64,000 nt of DNA from Mangifera indica (GCF_011075055.1 NC_058156.1:3038001-3102000); one strand, 5' to 3'. Positions 35,218 to 47,520 are shown, counted from the first letter of the stretch. Notes: generated by a model not told the origin, from the sequence alone. Program-made: numbers and translations.

Positions 35218-38145
35218 TGATAGGAACCTGGGTAACCCCTCACTGCCACTGCACTTTTGAAGATATCTCACCCAAAGCTTAATCACCCAACTAAAGCAAC
35301 TGCTGAACTGCGTAAATTCCAGCCAAGACAGAACACGCAAATGTAAATAGTGCAGAAAAATATGTGTTGTATTGATGGAGTTATAAACTTAATTACAGCA
35401 GTTTTCTACCAATATAATGACTATCTCTCAGCTGTTACAATTGATTAACACAAATTTACAGAACAAATACAGATTTCCAGCAAGGCACAACTCAGTATCA
35501 CTGAACTGAGTTCTAAAAGTATTCACAAAACAACTCCAAAAACCATAGCCAAAGGCTCCCTTATTCAGCTTTCGAGAGGCTAACTCTCTCCTACTCACTT
35601 TACTCAAATTTTTCCCCCCTTCTTCTCTTCTGCTCCAAGTCTCTTTTTTATCTCTCTTTTTTCCTGCATTCCCAATCTAGCATTGCCACTTGATCTTGGG
35701 ATATCTTGGTGGTCCCATATTCTGATTACGTATCCTGATCTGGAGGCTTCTACTGTGCTGCATGTTCCCCTGCAGGTGGAGTATGTTTTAGTACAAGTTG
35801 ACTTGCTAGTTGACTGCTACGTGTTATCCTCCTAGCATTGCCACTTGTGTTTCCTCTTTTCTTCATATAAAAATAATCCCTAACATTACCCCTCCCATGG
35901 AGAGGCACCTTGTCCTCAAGGTGTGATTGGGGAAAAAGATATTGAAGGTTGTTGCATGATTCCCAAGTCCACTGGCAATCCGACAACCCTTTCCCATCTG
36001 ACAAGGCTACAGATGATGCTATTGACTGTGGTAACTCAACTGGAACACCAAGCAGAGCTAGAGAATTCTCAAGAGCTGACTTTGTTAAAGGCTTTGCAAT
36101 TTGCTGGTCATCAAGAGGACACCTTTTATCCTGCTTCATTTCAAGAATCTCAATCTGTTGCAGCTTTTTCTGTAAAGCTCGAATTTCCTTGCTTATGCCT
36201 TGATTGAGATCATCTTTGGGTTACAAAAAGGATTCTAATTTTGTGTTTCCTTCCTTCTTGACAGTGGATTTTTTCATATTGTTTTTATGAGTCCTCATAA
36301 CCTCATCCTCACTACCCTCCTCTTCACTATTGATGACGACAGGAAAAGTAGCAGTTGGTGTTGGGAGCCGACGATAACACCAAGGTTCTGATGACCTCAG
36401 GTCTAACAGCTTCTCAAGGTTAGCTAAAATATCTAGAGATGCACTAGAAGAAGCATGTAATGAGACTGTCAAAATATAGTCAAGGTTGCGAATATAGTTA
36501 ACCTCACAATGCTTCCTTAGATCATCTGCTTCAAGTGAATCTTTAGTAGCTTGTTCACCTCCATAGCCTACAAATAAGAAGTGGCTAGAGTTTAGATCGA
36601 GAAAAAGGTTATTAGGAATTGTGAATTGAATTGGGTTTGGGGAGTATGTTGTATTAGTGCTGCCAAAGCTTTTTGGCAATGGAGTTAACCCAACTGGGTG
36701 GTGTTGAGTGGAATATTTTCTAGGTTTTGGGTTTTTGAATTTGAGTTTTTGTAAAATAAGATTTTGGGCTAGAATGTGGTTTTTTATATATGAAATAGGT
36801 GTTGGCCTTGTTGATGAGTGATTGGAAATGGGGTGGGTAAATGTTAAAGGGTTATTTGGGCCTGGGTCATATATTTTGGTTGGGTTAATGGAAGGGTTAA
36901 TGAAAAATTGGGTTGGGTATTGGGCTAGGTTTAATAGTGATGGATTTTGGTTTAATGAGTTGGGTTTGGGCTGGGTAAATGGTTTATTGGGCCGGGTAGG
37001 GTTATAAACCCTTCTTCTTCCTCCTCTTCTTTCTTCATGGGCGCCTCCTTCTCCAGAATTCAGCATCTTCCTCTCAGGAACGCTGCAACCAAGTGAGAGA
37101 GTGAACTCCGACAGCTGGATCTCGTTGGCATCGTTCACTTTTTCACTGTATATTGTCGATTTCTTCTCCCAATCACCCAAATCGACTATTTTGTCGCCAA
37201 AATTCTCAATCTCAGCGTCTTTTCTCTTTTTTTCACTGTCAAATACGATTAGGACGCCTTCATCATCCCGATCGTCTTCTTCCACCACAAGAATGGCCCA
37301 TGATTTGCGCTTACAGTCATGCTTCGGCTCTTCTTTGTCGTCACAGCGAGGACAAATTCTGTTCGTCATCGATTCTCGAAGTTCCCATTGAGTCAGTCGT
37401 CGAACCATCCACCAACGCCCATTATCTTCGATGAAGTCGACTTTCTCCATCCCTAGAATCGGTACTCTGATACCAATTGATAGGAACCTGGGTAACCCCT
37501 CACTGCCACTGCACTTCTGAAGATATCTCACCCAAAGCTTAATCACCCAACTAAAGCAACTGCTGAACTGTGTAAATTCCAGCCAAGACAGAACACGCAA
37601 ATGTAAATAGTGCAGAAAAATATGTGTTGTATTGATAGAGTTATAAACTTGATTACAACAGTTTTCTACCAATACAATGACTATCTCTCAGCTGTTACAA
37701 TTGATTAACACAAATTTACAGAACAAATACAGATTTCCAGCAAGGCACAACTCAGTAACACTGAACTGAGTTCCAAAAGTATTCACAAAATAACTCCAAA
37801 AACCATAGCCAAAGGCTCCCTTATTCAGCTTTCGAGAGGCTGACTCTCTCCTGCTCACTCTACTCAAAATTTTCCCCCCCTCTTCTCTTCTGCTCCAGGT
37901 CTCTTTTTTATCTCTCCTTTTTCCTGCATTCCCAATCTAGCATTGCCACTTGATCTTGGGATATCTTGGTGGTCCCACATTCTGATTACGTATCCTAATC
38001 TGGAGGCTTCTGCTGTGCTGCATGTTCCCCTGCAGGTGGAGTATGTTTTAGTACAAGTTGACTTGCTAGTTGACTGCTACGTGTTATCCTCCTAGCATTG
38101 CCACTTGTGTTTCTTCTTTTCTTCATATAAACATAATCCCTAACA
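35218..38145 (-). mobile_element. Non-autonomous LTR retrotransposon inside a PANK2 coding exon (2928 bp)
   Basis: Two 668-bp LTRs (35218-35885 and 37478-38145), TG...CA on the minus strand and differing by few bases to the eye. Next to the right LTR the minus strand reads TTGGTATCAGAGTACC, an initiator-Met primer site. Next to the left LTR is the purine tract GGGAGGGGTAA. A perfect 5-bp duplication TCTGG flanks it (35213-35217, 38146-38150). It splits the PANK2 exon reading YWFTVLSEHLPDLVDK. The core has one gag-like frame and a short remnant reading TWESCNNLQYLFPQSHLEDKV, the C-terminal tail of Ty3/gypsy polyproteins. No protease, reverse transcriptase or integrase core, so it must have depended on a helper. 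Confidence 0.95.
36221..37450 (-). CDS. Gag-like ORF of the non-autonomous LTR element
   Basis: 409 codons from the ATG at 37450, 28 bp inside the 5' LTR boundary. Begins MEKVDFIEDNGRWWMVRRLT, has a CPRCDD...HDC cluster and a charged middle, then a Pro/Asn-rich stretch (about residues 145-290) full of NP dipeptides (for example QNPSLLNLAQYPTQFFINPS), and ends in a Glu/Lys-rich tail. No family recognised. A start in the LTR is possible but less likely. It is a transposon protein, not a host gene. The similar NP-rich stretch in the neighbouring element (39727-40431) suggests the two are related. Confidence 0.6.
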   Translation of the reverse strand: MEKVDFIEDNGRWWMVRRLTQWELRESMTNRICPRCDDKEEPKHDCKRKSWAILVVEEDDRDDEGVLIVFDSEKKRKDAEIENFGDKIVDLGDWEKKSTIYSEKVNDANEIQLSEFTLSLGCSVPERKMLNSGEGGAHEERRGGRRRVYNPTRPNKPFTQPKPNSLNQNPSLLNLAQYPTQFFINPSINPTKIYDPGPNNPLTFTHPISNHSSTRPTPISYIKNHILAQNLILQKLKFKNPKPRKYSTQHHPVGLTPLPKSFGSTNTTYSPNPIQFTIPNNLFLDLNSSHFLFVGYGGEQATKDSLEADDLRKHCEVNYIRNLDYILTVSLHASSSASLDILANLEKLLDLRSSEPWCYRRLPTPTATFPVVINSEEEGSEDEVMRTHKNNMKKSTVKKEGNTKLESFL

Positions 38146-38848
38146 TCTGGCAAATGCTCTGACAGTACTGTGAACCAATACCTATAGCAACAAAAAATTT
38201 TTTCAACACAAACCTTCTATTCGCAATTTTTTTTTAGGTAAAATTGGAAATTAATTATTATTATTATGCTAATCAGACATTCAAGAGTAAACACATTTAC
38301 AATGTGCACTCACTCTAACTCACTGTGATCTGCAAGATCAATGGTATTGGGCTCATACCTGTGGGCATAAGAAGAAATAATTAAAACCCAAAACTTATGC
38401 AATATTTGGTGTATTTTATACTTTGATAAAATAAATTACAAAAATGAAACATAACAGTAAATTTCTCTGAGAACACAAGTAGCTACTTGTATTGAAAAAT
38501 TGAAACATTAACAGGAAATCAAGAGAAGTATATGTTATTTTCTTTTTCTACGGTGTATGAAATTTAACTGTTAATAATTTGTACAAGATATTATCAACTT
38601 AACCAATATTATACAAAGGTAGTGAATGCATAAAAAACATTCATCAGCAAAATGTTATGCATAACAACTTAAGAAAGAGGCATCAAATTGGACATGTGAG
38701 ACAATATCCATAACCTGTGCCATGAATGATAACAACAGAAAATAAATGGAAAAATTCAAATTAACATGAAGTACAATATCAACAAGATTTATGCGAGGAA
38801 AAATTTAAACTAAAATTGTCAGCAAAACATATTTACAGATTCACATAC

Positions 38849-41504
38849 TGTTAGGACTTCATATAATGGTAGGGCACAAAACCAAGACACACCACAAAAG
38901 CAAGACAGAGAGGAAGACATAAAAGCAAGGCAGCAGCTGGACCACTGTGAAAATGCAGACATGTGGCAAATAAAATCAAGGGTAGTTAGAGGAGAAAGGG
39001 GTATAAAAATAGAAGAAAAGAAGGTGAGAGGGGATAGACATTTTTCAAGAAAAAAATATGCAGCTTCGGCTAAGAAGGAGAGTACCTAGCCTCTCGAAAG
39101 CTAGGCCATTTGGGGAGAAAAATCAGAAAGCAAAGAGGAGAAGGAGAGCCCAACCTCTCGAATGCTGGTGAAGGAGCCCTGAGCTTAAGTATCTTCAGTG
39201 TTTAGTTTCTTGATTTTTAGCTTAATTATTGAATTGATTTGTAAGAGAAACAAAACTCTTGCTATTTCGTGGATGTTATATATTAATATATCATGGATAC
39301 ATTCTGAAATATCACTTTATCATTTGCTTCAGTACAATATTTCATACAACATTTACTGTTACATTGCTATTGTATCTACTTTCGTCCGGTCGTTGTGACA
39401 GCCAAATACTCCGCATCGAAGGTGTCCGAGTTGCTTACCAGAAATCCAACACCAGGTACTTATCATATGATATCAAAGCACCTTCCTGGATAGATTTGGA
39501 ATTAGGAAAAATGGAGTCGGAAAACAGAAACATGGCAAATAAAAGTAGAGACATGAACAAAAACTGGAGAGAGAATTTTGAAGACGCTTTGTGGATTGCC
39601 CAAAAGTTGGGTCTCTCTTCTGCAAATAAACTGTAAGAGCATTTGAGAGAGCTTGGGCCGCCAACAACAGTCCAAAAATAGGAAACTAGTAGGGAAACCG
39701 AGAGCAAGAAAGATGGGTCAATTGAAATGAGAGATTTTGATAGAGGGGCATCAATATCCTTGGACGATGAAGCAATCTTCGGCAAAATCAAGGTAGATCT
39801 GGTGGAAATAGTACATTTCAATGGGGGTTTTGTTGGTTTTGACAAAGTCCAACCACTTGAATCAACTCCCATGCTCAACCTTCATGTTTTCCGGTCAAAA
39901 AAGATGAAAACCAGTGTTGGAAGTGTGAAGAAAAGAAAGGAAAAAGAGGCTGCAGGCGGAAAGGAAAAAGAAAAAGTGGGAATTAAAAACCTTACCCGAA
40001 TTCCACCTAATCTAGAAACCCAACCCAACCCAAAAGTCCTATCACATAATTCAAACCCAAACCAATTTCAATATAAACCCAACTTTAGTTTCCACAAATC
40101 AAACCCAACCCAACTTTCATTTTTTATTAATCACCCCATTAACCAAACCAAAATATATGACCCAAGCCCAAGTGTTTGTTGTACATTCACCCACCCTATT
40201 TCCGATTGCTTTTCCACAAGCCTAACACATATTTTACATTTTAAAAAACCCACATCCCAACCCAAAATCTTACTCCACAAAATCTCAAATTTAAAAAACC
40301 AAAATCCAACTAAAATAAGCTTAGGAAATTGTTGCCCAAGCCACAAAATTTTCCCCAGCCGCATCTTCTTTTCACCGCAACAACAACTAAATTTACATAA
40401 CCTAACTCAAACCACCACAACCCAAATCTAGCCTACTTACAACCCACTAATCAAGCCCATAGTTGGAACCCATCCCACTTATAATCACAATTACAACCCA
40501 CAACCTCTCACACATGACCTCAAACCCATTAACTTATCTACCAATATCCAACCACCCCAAAACCATAATCTCCCTTCACATAACCTGTGGATTTCCATTT
40601 TTTCACCATTCCGGCAGCTACATTTGAGCACTAGCAATTCCTTCCCCCAACAATGATGACCGCAACATTAGTCACTTGTCAATTGGACCTCCAAACGGCA
40701 ACCACCGCAGCTCTGGAAAATTATCAAATGTTGTCACAACTTTTGTGCTTACTAATTGTCAGAAGTTTTTTATCAAAAGGCAGAACCTACTTCCCTTTGA
40801 AATTGCTCAAGAGAGTTTTGCAGCAATGAAAGTTAAGTATCCTAGCTTTCACCTTGAGGACAAGGTGATTCTCGTTGAGCAGGGTATTGTTAGGACTTCA
40901 TATAATGGCAGGGCACAAAACCAAGACACACCACATAAGCAAGACAGAAAGGAAGACACAAAAGCAAGGCAGCAACTGGACCACTGTGAAAATGTAGACA
41001 CGTGGCAAATAAAATCAAGGGTAGTTTGAGGAGAAAGGGGTATAAAAATAGAAGAAAAGAAGGTGAGAGGGGAGAGACATTTTTCAAGAAAAAAATATAC
41101 AGCTTCGGCTGAGAAGGAGAGTACCTAGCCTCTCAAAAGCTAGGCCATTTGGGGAGAAAAATCAGAAAGCAAAGAGGAGAAAGAGAGCCCAGCCTCTCGA
41201 ATGTTGGTGAAGGAGCCCTGAGCTTGAGTGTCTTCAGTGTTTAGTTTCTTGATTTTTAGCTTAATTATTGAACTAATTTGTAAGAGAAACAAAGCTCTTG
41301 CTATTTCGTGGATGTTATATATTAATATATCATAGATACATTCTGAAATATCACTTTATCATTTGCTTCAGTACAATATTTCATACAACATTTACTGTTA
41401 CATTGCTATTGTATCTACTTTCGTCCGGTCGTTGTGACAACCAAATACTCTGCATCGAAGGCGTCCGAGCTGCTTACCAAAAATCCAACAATAGGTACCT
41501 ATCA
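38849..41504 (+). mobile_element. Second non-autonomous LTR retrotransposon, in a PANK2 splice donor (2656 bp)
   Basis: Two 617-bp LTRs (38849-39465 and 40888-41504), TGTTAGG...CTTATCA or CCTATCA, similar with scattered differences. A perfect 5-bp duplication CATAC flanks it (38844-38848, 41505-41509). A degenerate primer site TGATATCAAAGC follows the left LTR. The 1422-bp core has a short gag-like frame (from ATG at 39511 to 39636), a second NP-rich frame (39727-40431) and a tail reading KYPSFHLEDKVILVEQG, again the Ty3/gypsy C-terminus. No polymerase genes. On the PANK2 strand the duplicated bases are GTATG, the first five of the intron after 41510. Confidence 0.95.
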
Positions 41505-41889
41505 CATACATTTTAGGGTCAGTCAACAGTGGAAACACCTCCAATGTGGGTACAAGATGCAGAACACCAACATTTAATGCACTTGCATCGGGACGCAAAG
41601 TGCCACCTTTGGATAAAGGAACTTCAAAGCCTCCAAGTCCAGTTGGACCAGGTGGAGCCATAGGTACAGGAGCAGTAATCTCAGTGCCCTTCAAGACGAA
41701 TTTTTCCATCCATGAAATTTGACATTTCAACCAACATACAATATTTGAAGGTCTAATAAAACAAAAGAAAATGTCAAAAATATCTTCTTGTGGAGATTTA
41801 GTCGCTGGTGCAGAAATTATAAGGGCTTAATCCAAGTTCGCCGATGATCTACACTGTAAATAAGAACTGTTTTTTCTAACTCAAATAAA

Positions 41890-41890
<1 letters not shown>

Positions 41891-41926
<36 letters not shown>

Positions 41927-41934
41927 CATACACA
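41891..41934. repeat. (TC)n(TA)n microsatellite
   Basis: About twelve TC units pass into TATATATA and a short CA-rich end. Confidence 0.95.
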
Positions 41935-44419
41935 CATAGCTTGAGCAGAATCATTATCATGGAGTTAATTTAGCAAATTTCTTTGGAATCTAATAGAGAC
42001 CCAATAGATATATTATACTCAAATATTTCAAATCCAAATAATATTTTATCCTAATTAAATTAAATATATCCTATCATAATTAATTCTAATATACTATCAT
42101 AATTTAAATATATTAATTATTATCATTATTATTATTTATCTGATCCTATCAGAATCAATCCAAAAACAAACAACCACATGATAGTACTTTGTTCAAATAT
42201 ATATTAGAACTAAGATTAGAACATAAAACTTTTACTTATTCATTAAAAGTTGTGTGTGTGTCACTTTAGATAAAACCCTGTAATTTCCAAATATAACATG
42301 AAAAGGCACAAAATAGTTCAAAATAAATTTATAAAAATATAGCTAGTCCACAAATTTGCTATAAATCCCACATATAAAATCAGGAAAGCATGTTTTCTAT
42401 GTGATATAACTACTCACATGGATTTAGAGCCAAAATTGGTTAAATAAAGGGTGGTTTTGCATTTATACACACGTTGCCAAGTTATCCTTCTCCTATTAGG
42501 GGTCTGAATAAAATCAACCCCAAAGCTTGAATGTGGTGAAAAGATAGAGAAATGTTGTGGTTTTATTATTAACTTAAAATTTTATGTATCTTTTCTTTAA
42601 TAAATAGTAGACAAATCAAAATATAGCAAAAGACTGAGTTCCAGTTAATCACACTGAGGGCGAAACAGCCCAATCACAACTGCATGTACCATCCAATCAA
42701 ATAGCACTAACCCCCAGAGCTAGAAAATTGGCAGAACGAACAATTAAATTTCAATGTAAAATACATTCGAGGTTAGATTTTGTGAAGTCAGATTCCACTT
42801 GCCTTCTCATTTAAATCCCCAAGTGGTGGACCATGAATCTTTCCACCAGTGTATGGTGCACCCATTGGGAACCTTTCAACCAACTGATGAACCATCAAGT
42901 CATCCAGACCATGTTTTTCGTAACTCATGAATGCACCTAAAGCTCCTAGAAACCCTTCATGCCGCAAAAACTTTGCTTGTGCCCCTCCTTTTGACCTAAA
43001 TATTTAATGTAAGACTTCAAAGTGTCAGGAGAAAATATTATACACAAAATTTCAAAAAAAAAGAAAAAAAAAAAGGGAAAATTAATTGTGACAACAAAGT
43101 AACAACTATAGAGCAGATATCATCTTAACAATGTGTATAACTAGTTTCATGCACTTATTAATCAGATGGAAACTGAAACCATAGTTTTAATGAAGCAATC
43201 CTTACCAGAATTGAACAGCGAAGGAGATTGTGTCCATAGTATAAGCATGACCTCTTATAAAAAATCCTCCAAAAAAGATCCGCTTGAGTCCAAACTGCAG
43301 TGCATTCAGTTATGATATCTGCACAGTGAAACAGCCACGCAGAAGCAAAACCACTAACCAATAGTCAGGAGGAGATTAATCATCCACAGTATTGATGCCA
43401 AACAACTTCCAACAAAATCATGTAGAATGGAGAGCCCTAAAGTAATGACACATAATTAAATACATCATCCCAATCTTCACATGAAAGAATGACATTAAAA
43501 TTTATATAATGATAACAGCTTGTCTTTGAAAAGTCCATGGACTGTTTCGATCCTTTTTCTCCCTTCCCTTCTTCAATCGGAAAATAAGAAAGTGATGGGA
43601 AAATATGAATATTTAATAAAAGGGTAGCAAATTTGTCCATTGGCATCAAAAACACCCTTAAGATGCTCCGAAGTAGAGTTGACAAAATTTTCTAGAAAAA
43701 AGAAACACCACAGTACAATATAGGTAGCAAATTCAAATATCTATTTAGTTCCAGCATCAACCACTGATATGCTATTGAATTTAATTAAGAAAATATATAA
43801 GAACTGAGCATATAAAGCATTGAATTTCATGAAAGGGTGAGATTGAATTACATGTTTTATGCTTGTCTAACTCATCAGTATTGTGATCTGTAAAATATTC
43901 TAAGTATATATAAAGAAAGAATAACTCAAAAATAAATCAAAACAGAAACTAGAACAAAACTAAAGGCACTTTTTCAACAGAAATCCTAGCTAGAGTACCA
44001 TCTATATTGCAAAACCGGTCATCTGCGAATAATGAACAGAAAGTTTTACATCTTGCATAAAGTACAGTCTACATGGAACTAACCTGCCCAATGTTATACG
44101 AAATCATACGCAAGAGGGACAAAGAAATATCTTCAGGCCTGTAGTCTTCCAGCTCCTTCTTGTCAGATATAGCCTTGCCAAAACTAGATGCAATGGTTGA
44201 TGCTGATAGACCAATCTATGGCAACAGATAGACTTAGTCATTCCAAAGAATATGAAAAAGAAATGTTTCATGCTAACATAAAGATAGAAAAACAAATAAA
44301 GATCCAGCTCTTCACTCACTTAACCAATGGTCTGAACACCCCAACCATTAAAGAAATGAAGAATACAATTCAAGATTTTCCTTCATTTGCCAAGCTAAAT
44401 ACAATTTATATATACCTTA

Positions 44420-44898
44420 GGGGGCGTTTGGTTTGGGTAATGTTTGATTACTAAAATGGAAAGATTACCTTGAAGATAGATTACTTAGAAGATTACTGGA
44501 TATAAATGATTACTATGTTTGATAAAATTTGATAGGTATAAATAATTATTGTGTTTGGTTAAAGGTAATAAAAGATTACTAGTAAATTATTTTATTTAAA
44601 TGCCCTTGAATATAATTATTTTTAAATATTTTTTATATTATTTGTCATATTAATTAAAAATAAATTTATTTTTATCTCAAAAAATTAATAAATAATAATT
44701 TTTCTATAATAAACTCAAGATTACCCCAGTAATCTTTAAATACCTAAGGTGAAGGTGGTAATCAGATTACCACCTATATTACCTGACACGTCAGCATTGG
44801 TAATAAAAGACTGTAATATTTTATTACTGACAAACCAAACAAGGGAATAAAAGATAGATTACCAAGGTAATTTATCTTTCCGCCAACCAAACGCACCC
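44420..44898. mobile_element. Complete Tourist-like MITE (479 bp) at a PANK2 exon-intron junction
   Basis: Ends GGGGGCGTTTGGTTTGGG and the reverse complement of GGGTGCGTTTGGTTGG, flanked by TTA on both sides (44417-44419, 44899-44901). Same family as 31671-32152. On the PANK2 strand it lies between ...TCTAA and G|GTATAT, one base before the splice donor. Confidence 0.92.
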
Positions 44899-46559
44899 TT
44901 AGAGTAATCCATGCCACCATAGATGTCTCCAACTAGCATATCTATTGTCCTATTATCTCCCCTTTGACTAAGCTCTAGCAACTCATCAAAACTGAAATGT
45001 GAATAAGAAAAGTAAGATCATAATAAGAGCTCACAATATAGAAGCTAGATACAAAAAGCTCAAAGATCAAATTAACCTCTTAAACTTTGTTAATAACCGT
45101 CCCAATCCCCAATAAGTACCACCTCCAACATTTGTCCCACTGACCCGCTGAAACTTCCCATCTCCATCTACCTAAACCAAATTAGAGGCATAGATCATAA
45201 ATTTCTAAGTTTTTACCGTATTTGACATCAAATGACCAGCAGTTGAAAACCAGGAGGAAGACAACAGTACCTTGATCATACTAACACCAGATCCTATATT
45301 TACAAGAAGATAAGGAAACAAATCATTATGGTCAATTTGCACAAACTCTTTCTGGCCCTCCATGTGTGTGAAAGGCAACACAGATCAAGATTCCCATTTT
45401 AAATCTCAAAATACATTAAAAAGCAAGTGAAAGAATGTTGCAAAAGAATACAACAAATAAAGCATTTGACAAATTGTTCTACACATAATAGAATGTGAGA
45501 AAGCCATCCAACAAATGGAGAAAAAGAGCACGATGAGAACATGTAGTACACCATGGCCATTAAGAGCAGAAAACAATTGAGGCAGTAATAAACACAAAAA
45601 CAGAGTCAAACCCAAAACAAAACATAGACTGCTTTTGAAGAAGTAGAAGAAAACTGTACCTCCAATATCAAGAGCCAAATGGGAGATATCTCAGACTGAT
45701 TAGGCAACAAAATAGTGGGATTTCTCTCCTCAAAATTGCCTTGAATTGCAGCCTTGCTTAGGTCGAGTTGTGGCCTGGAACCTGAACGATGAATTGAAGA
45801 CATCTGTTTCTCACCCTGGTTTGGGCTACTGTCTTCTCCTCTGACCAAAACAACTCCCTTGTCTTTAGCTTTGTTATTTTCTTGTTTTATTACCGTACCG
45901 TGAATTTCAAGAACTGGGTTTTGGTCCTCTGTTAGACCAGTCATTATTCCCAACACCAGCCGCCTAACTACAGCCTCCCAACTGTTATTATTTGGATCAG
46001 AGTCCTACTTGATCACTCAGAATTACCCTACCCCCCAAAAAATATCACAAAATTAATAAAAAACAAACAAAAGGAGTCACGAAGAAGAAAAAACAAATTA
46101 AATGTACAGACAAACACAATATGAATTAGCATTAAAATTTAAAAAATATAATGATAAAAAAGAAAAATCCATGTTATGAAATTTAATGCGAGAAGCAAGA
46201 TACATTAAATATTTCAATTTCAATTAGTTAGTGCTCAAGATAATAAGTTGAGTCCAGTGATTCAAACTGAAGTAAGAAATGGATCCAGATATGAGTACGA
46301 GAGAATTCAAAGGCATGAGGTGAAAAGCAAGTTGAAATGATCAATATAAATATAATTAAAAAATAAAGAACGAATAGCAGAAACGGCGTTACAAATGCAA
46401 ACCTTAAAAGCTTGCTGATGATTGGTTTGTTTAAGACAAGGAAAACGCCGGGATTGGGCAGAGGCATCAAGCCATCAATGTGCTCTTCGCAAACAAACTA
46501 AACCTCTATCACTGCTGCAACTCTCTACATAAATTAATAATTTGTGAAAGCTATGGCTT

Positions 46560-47510
46560 CAATTGTCTGAACGAAGCAGCCATAGTCGCGTGACTAGCGC
46601 GTGAGCGTTTCTCCTCTTGATGAATATCAAATACAGTACGGATGGATCATGCGTGTATCTTTTGGTTATATTGTTTTGGCGCGCTGAAATCATTTTGACT
46701 GATAATTTCAGATGGTGGTGTGATGGTCGAAGATTGACATGGCAGGTGGTCTAATGCGGAGGTGTCTACGGGTCGGATCAGATTAACTCTGGCTCAATTT
46801 ATTGGGTTCATAAGTCGGATTGAGTCTTAAGCCTACATAGTGATAAGTCTACAGACCAGATCGGCTCATAGAATTTTTAGTACTCAAGGCCTGATCTTAC
46901 ATTTATAAGATGGGATCGAGACTTAATCAGGTCGGTCCAGGCTCATCAATCAGTCTATTTAAATAAATTTTTTTAAAAATTAATTAAAAATTTAAATATA
47001 AATTATTTTTTAATTATTAAAACTAAAGATAATATGGGACATTTTATTTATAATTTTTTGCTTTTGATAGAAAAATATCATGGTTATATAATACAAAAAA
47101 TTATTATAACATATTAGAATGAATTAATTTATATATTGTATAATTACAAACATAATACCATACCAATTATCTATATAAATAATATTCAATTTGATTGAAT
47201 TTATTTGATCTTGATTAATTTGTAATATTTTGTAATGATAAAATTAAAATTAAAATTAAAACAAAATTATTAACACAAAAAATTATTATTTACAAATTCA
47301 GATAGTTTCTAAAAGAGAGTTGATGAGGGAAAATGAAATTGAGAATATAATGAAAGAACTGAAATTTAGATATTTGTAAATAAAATTGAAAAATAGAAAA
47401 GATTTGAGTTGTTTATATAGGAGAAAAAAATTGGGTATGGCTTCTGCTTGCGGCAAAAACAATTGCAAAAGGCTATATATATTGTTTTTTTCATTTTTTA
47501 ATATTTTCAA
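46560..47510. other. Intergenic, AT-rich with repeat fragments
   Basis: No supported gene. 46740-46930 carries GGTCGGATCAGATT / GGATTGAGTC-like motifs related to the repeat block at 47.5-48.15 kb. The rest is AT-rich. Possible PANK2 promoter and leader lie at about 46400-46560. Confidence 0.45.
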
Positions 47511-47520
47511 TTATAATAGG

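Larger units (their letters stand above)
29640..45944 (-). pseudogene. PANK2: Pantothenate kinase 2 (PanK + DUF89) locus, disrupted
   Basis: Family role: type II pantothenate kinase, first step of CoA synthesis, fused to a DUF89 phosphatase. Exon remnants: 45944-45660, 45363-45271, 45171-45077, 44991-44899 (+44416), 44215-44084, 43318-43206, 42995-42803, 41718-41510, 38358-38314, 38181-38146 with 35217-35200, 34417-34335, 33444-33328, 33121-33058, 31561-31415, 31327 or 31303-31169, 30831-30748, 30447-30253, 30026-29968, 29729-29640. Kinase blocks include VSGTNVGGGTYWGLGRLL; phosphatase blocks include EGVLAANIFDWGSRA and VENGCGSPCIDLRQVS. Lesions: 2-nt gain at 45681-45683; exons between LALDIGG and MEGQKEF absent (only about 295 bp there); MITE at the donor at 44416; stop TAA at 43312-43310; acceptor AG now AA before 41718; LTR element in the donor after 41510; LTR element inside the exon 38181-35200; stop TAG at 31306-31304 on one splice path; about 13 nt lost near 29980. 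A possible leader exon ends at about 46404. A working copy must lie elsewhere. Confidence 0.9.

Noticed and set aside
36221..37672. 483-codon open frame as a host gene
   Set aside because: It lies inside an LTR element with matched LTRs and primer site; its first part, upstream of the ATG at 37450, reads through the LTR.
46228..46470. 80-codon frame upstream of PANK2
   Set aside because: It begins inside a likely leader exon and reads into the intron after 46404; splicing to 45944 gives a stop, so it looks like 5' UTR.
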